Positions 57,637 to 64,000 of a stretch of DNA of 64,000 nucleotides are shown here, in pieces. Origin of the DNA: Cylicocyclus nassatus (taxonomy: Eukaryota; Nematoda; Chromadorea; Rhabditida; Strongylidae). The notes under the pieces were generated by a model. The model saw only the letters and a list, made by a program, of their open reading frames with translations, was not told the origin of the DNA and did not search any database. Position 1 is the first letter of the stretch. The number at the start of each line of letters is the position of its first letter. The stretch lies in contig CATQJL010000112.1 in the NCBI GenBank assembly GCA_958299035.1, positions 10,888,880-10,952,879 on the forward strand, written 5' to 3'. The translations under genes and the position numbers were made by a program.

Positions 57637-60600
57637 ATGAAGATCACCTGGGAGAGCGGCGACTGGCCTGGAGCGTGTGTTGAGCCGGCTATTACTCACC
57701 TAGCCTGGGTAGCCCAAGCTGATCGCCCCGGGCATGGTTTGCTCGGGATCGGCTCCGATTCGGGCTCTGTCGGGATCACGCTCACAGATCTGCAACCGAC
57801 CGAGGACGACAACGGCAGGTACAACTTCAATTTACGTGGACATCATTCGGCTATCTGCATGGTGACATGGAATCGAGTACAATCAAAGCTGGCCTCTTGC
57901 GATTCGGCGGGTGTCATCTACGTCTGGGTGCGGAACGATGATCGCTGGTCGGTCGAGCTCGTCAACGACCGTGGAGTGAAGGTGCGCGACCTCAGCTGGA
58001 GCCCCTGTGGCTCGTCTGCTCTTATCTGCTACGAGGACAACTTCGTTCTAATCGGCTCTTCCACGGGCCAACGCGTCTGGAGCAATTCCTTCCCTGCAGC
58101 CATCACTGTCACCGCAGGCGTTTGGGCTCCGGATTCACGACAATTAGTGTTAGGGTTCGCTTCCGGTACTATCTCAGTGCTATCCGATCAAGGTGCGAAT
58201 ATCACTGAGCGATCCTTCACCAGCGATCCGATAGTGAAATTAGCCAGCTCGCCGATCAATCCGAAGGATGAACGATGGATTCTTGCCATTCTTACCAACG
58301 CCAACAAAATCTTGATGATTAGCTCATTCGATCAAATCGACCCGCTTGTCTACGAATCCCCACATTCTGTTATTCAAATGCAATGGAATGCTGATGGTTC
58401 GATTCTTGCGCTGATTAATTCTAATCATGAATTGGTTATGTTAGACCGTGAAGCACGTGTTGTACATAAAGAATTGCTGTCGCTGCCAAAGGATAAGCCG
58501 CTTTCTGCGCTCACGTGGGCTCACGAAGGACGCGCCATCATTGTGGCTGCTGGAGGTCATTTGGCGATTGGAAAGCTATTGCTAGGAGTTCCACCACTGT
58601 TCGACTTGGTCACGTACGAATTATGGCGGTATCTTGGCTCGCAATCGAAGAAAGTTGACTCATTGCCGTTACCTGTGAAGGAGAAAAATGCACTGCGAGC
58701 TCTCGATCACCACATAATACGGGTGAGTTCACTTTTTTTGAGTACATTTTCATTTATCGGTTTTCTTTTGACATTCCTCATTTTTACTTTGTTTTGATCA
58801 TGTAATGCTCGTGTAATCTTTACTGTAAAGTAATTCATTCTGCCCTAAGTCATTCCTTTTCAACAGCTGATCGCAAAAGTCTTTCATTTTTAACCTTTGT
58901 TTTTAAGCTTTTTGAGCCGCACGGCAGACGTGCTTTTTGTTGCTCGCAAAACATTCGTTTTTGAGATATTAATTTTTTTTGGCTATTTTTAGCTTAATTT
59001 AACCTTTTCTGAACCTATAAAAATTTTACATCTCCAAAGTTCCTTACCATTCACTTTTGTCGTACTTTTTAGTGTCGAATACCCAGAGTTGACGACCTCT
59101 GCTCGTTTGTATGTAGTGCCAGCGAAGCAAGATGTTATTGTACAATAAAGCCATTGTCTCGAGGAAGCCATTCATACGTTTTATGTATGGAACATCTTGG
59201 GGGATTGGTGCCACTTTTAGTCGGTGAGAGAAGAGTCTTTTGTTTTTTTTTCCTTTTTTTAACGCGGACTTGATTTATTGTCACGTGTAGTGCGTTTTTT
59301 CAACTTCTGTTCTTAGTTATTTTTTGGTGTACATCTTATATTGATAATCGACGTATTCTGATTGTGAATGTTCAGGTCGACAAGTGAATCGCTTTCTCCC
59401 TCAATTCCATATCTCTTTGCATCCCGCTGATGGGCAAATTCTCTCCACTGGTTCATCCGCTCAAGTCGGTAAGACATTTATCATTTCTTCAGTCATGTGA
59501 TCATTGTATCGTATATCTTTTCACGTGCTTGATTTTCATCATCGTCACGTCGAAGCTTATCTCAATCGTTTGTTTCCCTGTTTTTTTTTTCTGTTAGCTA
59601 TGTGTTTACTGGGACATGCTGCCTGTATCGATTTTCTCCAAGCTTCCTCATTACCAAAATAGAATCGTATTATGAAGTAGAGGTAGCAGGCATTATTCTT
59701 TCTTTGGTGCGAAGTCGGCTCGGCTGCACTTCCTCGGAATTTGTCATCCACTCTTGAAAGTCTATTCCAACATGTTTTCTATCAAAATGGCTATGTACTA
59801 AGCGCGAATGGCACGAAAGTGCACATCCTTCCCACTGAATTATGGTTGTATCTAGTGTAAAGTGCAGCAGAACCCAGACTTTTTGCGCATACGGCAGCTA
59901 AGGTTCCAGCTGTCACTCACAGCGCTGCCTATAGGCCGATGTTGTTTGTCACTGATAACGCCTTATGTGTTTGTTTGACATGGAGGCTGTTACGGGTTGC
60001 AGTCAGATGATACGCCGGCGAAAATAAGGGGGCATTTGGTAATGTAAAGTTTACATTGAATTGGCGCAAACATTGGATTTTTTCATTATGGGGGATAAAT
60101 GTTGCAGTTTCTATCGAATTCCACTTTGCCAGCAGCTGTAATTTGGTATTTTAATTATAGTTCATGCCAAAATTGGCTCTTTGGTCCCGTCCCCATTCAC
60201 TGTAAATGCATAGACAAGACAGCTATTCTAGCTGAATACAAATACATTCGTAGATTTGCGCTCACTAAAAGCGCAGAGGGAAGGGAAACAAATGTGTGCA
60301 CAAACCATTTTCAATGCGAAATCGTTCTGAGCATGTCAGCAGCTGATCACAAACAATCCTTGAGAGTTAAGAATCGTTTGTGAGTGAGCAAGGGCGCGTT
60401 TTTTGTGCATATAGGGCGAACTTGGTGGCGATGATGGTAAACGCACAATCTTTGATTTGAACTGCAATTTTTCGTTCTGTTCCATTTTTCAAGGTTTTTA
60501 GTGAGTGAATGCCTTCATGTTTGTTTGCAAAAATGAAATTATATCGCGGCTAAAACGCTGTTTGAATTGACTAGAGTTTTGATTTGATAAGTGTTGAACT

Positions 60601-63600
60601 GAAAATGAATTGAGATTCTACTCGTGCACAATCTTTTGTGTTTAGCTATGTAATTTCGAAAGAAAGCTCGCGAACATTCATTTACGACTTCGAACTTTCT
60701 TTTTTATGGCGCCATAAACATAATCGTGTACTTTAACTAGCTCATTAGTTAGAACGCCGCGATCAATACCCTTCGAACAAGCGGCAGGGGTGGAAACATG
60801 TTGATCGATTTAGTTCCGGTTTGAAAAGGCCATATGATTGTCACATCGATTTGGATCATTTGATGTGAAACAGGTTTCGGTGTGATTTGCTTGCACGCAA
60901 CGTTATGACAGCATTGTTTTTGATACTGATCGAATGTCATGATGATATCCAGAAGAAATGTGGTTAACAATGGTGGTGGGGAGAGGATGCTTTTTTCCAA
61001 GGTTAACACGTTGACGACCGTATGCATCCGCGCGTATGCACGCCCTAACTCCCGTTTAGCATTTTTGTGCATCCGCGCATATGCACGCTAGTTTTCTAGG
61101 TATAAACGAAAAGTTTCAAGGTAACTTCTATGCAGTAATACTACTGGTAGCCTGATAGTCTTACAGAACACAGGGCATCGCGGCAGCTGTTCAGAAGTTT
61201 GGGCCGCAAAATTGGGTAATCAGTCGGTTTTTGGTAAGGTAAACACATGCTAATTACGTTTTTCCGAGAAGGTTAAAACTCTGTAAAGCTGTTTTGAAAG
61301 CAAAATAGGATGAATCAAGCAAAAAATACCTGGTTTTACAGCGTTTTTTTTGAAAAGAAATTCCTCCAATATAGCGATTGCGCGGTTATTGGGAGGGAAA
61401 ATCCACGCAAAAACCTTGATTTAAGTAAGTCCTAGTAAGACTCTGTGATTTACATGTTTCTCTGAACATAGTTTGCATGTTTTCTAAATAAGTGTCAAAA
61501 AGACTCCCACATAATGTTTTCGTGCATACGCGCGGATGCACGGGTCAAATGCGCGAAGGACGTTAGTGTGAGTTTCGTCCAAAATGGCGCGGTCGTCAAC
61601 GTGTTAAATAATGTGGATCTTAGAAGTCTTCATTCTCTTCCTTAAAAGTTTAAAACACTGAATCAGATTTAACACTGTGTTTTTCTTCCTTCTGATTATG
61701 CAATTATATGCTCCCTGAGCGAGATATAAGATTATGTTTTTTCTTCTGTTATCATTAGGAGATGGAGTGGAGTAGTTTGTTGTATTCAATTGAAAAACAA
61801 CGGCCGGCGATGCTATTCGCCAAATTTATGTTGTCGGGGCCTTGCGGGTGGTGAAAGAATTTTCTTTCTCATTTTAAAACTGTTGGGCGGATTTCGGCCG
61901 AGAGCATGAATTTTTCCTTTAGGCTTCACAGAGTAGAGATTTATGTTGGTAGGAAGGGTGGGGGAGGGATGGGGGAGAAAAGTATTGATAAGTGGCAGGT
62001 TTTTAGGTATTCCGCATTCGTAGTCTACCTTGTATACGTAAAAATTGTGTACCGGGTTTGGAGAATGACTCACTCCATAAGTGAGTGACGGCGTAGGAAT
62101 GCCAGCTCTATTTGCTATGCAATTCCCTTAATGAGTCCAAACATTGTATGTTTACTTTGACACTAAAGTGGGAAGTATTTACGAGTGCGGAGGCTTGCCG
62201 TCGTTATCATATGCGGTCCTGTTTACCTCATGCCATATCGCAATAATCAACATGAGGGAATTGTTCACGAGGAAATTCGGTAGTTTCGAGTCAGCGCAGC
62301 TCTTTAGTGAAAAGGGGATTGTGAATTCAGAAAACGATTCATTATAACGCATCATTAGATCTGTGACCCGATTATGTTTATTGCTTATATCATTCACTTT
62401 GCAATTCATATCTATCTTTGGATGTTCAATGAACTTGGATTTTTACAGAAGACCTTTCCATCATTCCACGAACGTCAAATGGACGGAATTCTTTGTGGAG
62501 AAGAAGCAAGAGGCAATTCCGAGCGCTTATGTCAAGGTGCGGCAAGTTACGATTATTGTGCAAACTTTCTTCCTTTATTACTATTTTTTTATCTAGGCAT
62601 GTTCGTCCACCACGACCAGATCTTCGGCTGGTGCAAGTCTCGTCAAACGTTTGGTGTACACGATTTAGCATCACTTCAATGTCACCCAAGCACTTACCAG
62701 AATTTCTGGGACAGGTTTGTGGAATCAGAATTTAATCTTGACCTTTCGAATAATCATCTGTTTCGGCACGCACTCTGCAAAAAGGTCGTAGTAAAGGCTC
62801 AGGGTTTCATAGGACTCCAAAAATGCTTACAATTCTTCTGTTGTCATATGTCCCACTTTGCATATCATTCTCAGCAGACTTCAATAAATGGAACACCATC
62901 AGCAGGTCATAGTGACTACTTCAGGTTGTTTATAAGACATCGGTGCTCCATCTTCAACCTCGTCAAATGACAATAGACATGGCCGTACTAGGAGGAACGC
63001 ACGATCGGACTAGTACGTAGCAGCTTTTGTCCACTTTTCATTTTTATCATAATTTTTTGTCTATTATGCATGGCAATCAACAATCACTACTTTCTGATAG
63101 ATGTGTTTACAGCTTCGTTATTGCTGAGTTCTCGCACTACCTCATCATGCACCTCACCGGCAACAAGTGAAGGTGACATAGATGACTTAGCAGCACTGGT
63201 GTCTCAACAACGACTTCGCGACAACGATGGTTTGACTCGCGAGGAGCGAGCATTTTTCGATAGAGTAAGTCTAAGTCCTTTCTTGCTGATTTCTGTCAGA
63301 CCAGATTATAGAACGTTGCAAATTTGTTATCTTTCCTACCGATGCAGTTGCATTGTCATTTTTTTCACATTGAGCAAGATTGAAATACATGTTGTCACAA
63401 ACTTTGATTCTTGTCTATTCTCACGAATAGTTTTTTGAGTAAATTTGATGATATTTACTTTGAGTTCAAGTGAATTCTGCAGGTTGTTTCTGAATGCACC
63501 TCCTTGCGTGCGGCGATGGATGCTGGAGGGCTTGGTACGTCATACTCTCAAAGCAATTCACAGGTAAGTGATGATAAAAAAAACACGAGTACACTTGAGA

Positions 63601-64000
63601 TTGGTGCATCATGTGTTACAAGAACGCCTACATTATGATATTGAAAGTACATCTTCAGGGGACAACATCAAAGGACGAATCATCACCTGCGCGCGCTGAA
63701 TCACGACTAGATGACTCGGAGCAGACAATGAGCACTACAAGCACGTGGCATGATGAGATCGACTCGCTAGAATATATCGGTATGTAATGTATCACTGTAA
63801 TATGTATCACTGCTTAACATTGTGAAGAATTCATGCGGATTTGCGTGACAGTTGTGTTTTGTGTTCGTTCACACAAATTCAGTGTTGCCCCATTCCCTGA
63901 ATTTCTTATCAGCTAGTTCTGTTGTTGTCAGATGGAGCAGACGATCACGATCCGCTTATACCTGGCACATCATCTGCTCCTTCCGTGCCTTCTGCTTCTG
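57637..64000 (+). CDS. Tubby-related protein 4 (TULP4)-like, WD40 plus tubby domain, 5' part
   Basis: Exons: 57637 (or upstream)-58722, 59073-59223, 59376-59468, 62449-62536, 62597-62714, probably 62785-62905, then 63113-63264, 63483-63563, 63659-63779 and 63932 onward. Phases join throughout. The first exon holds the WD40 region, with FNLRGHHSAICMVTWN, LASCDSAGVIYVWV, RWSVELVNDRG and FVLIGSSTGQRVWS, all close to TULP4. CYCTIKPLSRG...LEHLGGLVP-type sequence and LVQVSSNVWCTRFSI (start of the tubby fold) follow. The last exons are Ser-rich and disordered, as in TULP4, where the tubby domain is split by a long insert. TULP4 is thought to act as a SOCS-box ubiquitin-ligase adaptor. The frame is open up to 57427 without an ATG before 57637, so the true start is unsure. 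Continues past the edge. Confidence 0.88.
59469..62448 (+). other. 3-kb intron of the TULP4-like gene
   Basis: AT-rich and without exons I can support; exon phases join directly across it (GTC G | AA GAC). It contains the TTAA-flanked element at 61007. Confidence 0.55.
61007..61603. mobile_element. piggyBac-type MITE (597 bp) with TTAA duplication
   Basis: TTAA at 61003-61006 and 61604-61607. Inverted ends CACGTTGACGACCG and CGGTCGTCAACGTG. Subterminal inverted blocks (GTGCATCCGCGC / GCGCGGATGCAC) occur at both ends. No transposase. Confidence 0.8.

Noticed and set aside
61003..61607. CRISPR-like or centromeric repeat
   Set aside because: The repeated GTGCAT..CGCGC blocks are subterminal inverted repeats of one MITE, not a regularly spaced array.

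Overview
The window looks like a chromosomal piece of a clade V (strongylid, hookworm-like) nematode. The evidence is small exons with TTTCAG- or TTTTAG-type acceptors, short introns beside very long transposon-filled ones, and nematode-type genes. Two of these are a neuropeptide precursor with DYRPLQF-amide-type peptides (nlp-12, cholecystokinin-like) and a SCAMP with an NPF-rich N-terminus. No bacterial, viral or CRISPR features were seen. From memory, the C. elegans homologues nlp-12 and scm-1 sit on the same cosmid (M01D7, chromosome I), so the window probably keeps part of that conserved neighbourhood.

Gene layout. (1) 338-2718, minus: N-terminal part of a CD2AP/CIN85-like adaptor with two SH3 domains and a proline-rich tail; it runs off the left edge. 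(2) 2.7-28.2 kb: about 25 kb without a gene I can recognise. It holds decayed retroelements (a non-LTR RT tail at 14.1 kb, a Penelope-like element with a GIY-YIG region at 16.9-17.6 kb, a LINE RT tail at 19.9-20.5 kb), fold-back elements and MITEs. (3) 28296-34850, plus: nlp-12, split by a 6.3 kb intron that cuts the first peptide copy in two. (4) 36.3-43.9 kb: a nested transposon nest, in which an RTE non-LTR element lies inside a hAT-like element with TTCGAA arrays, itself inside a larger inverted-repeat element. (5) 43868-44129, minus: the first coding exon of an unidentified gene, divergent from (6) 44215-50421, plus: an 11-exon galactokinase/GalNAc-kinase (GALK2-like) gene whose 3.8 kb first intron holds another hAT-like element, a Helitron-like element and a MITE. 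(7) 51247-54718, minus: scm-1 (SCAMP), complete in 10 exons and convergent with GALK. (8) about 57637 to the right edge, plus: a TULP4-type WD40/Tubby gene, divergent from scm-1 and incomplete.

The genes do not form one pathway. They cover endocytic adaptor function, neuropeptide signalling, sugar phosphorylation, secretory-membrane trafficking and a tubby-superfamily adaptor. The most unusual material is in the repeats. Three separate elements built from TTCGAATA-type arrays each have exact but different 8-bp target-site duplications, the hallmark of hAT transposition. An RTE copy carries a tRNA-like Pol III promoter at its 5' end. There are paired MITE families and a TTAA-flanked piggyBac-type MITE.
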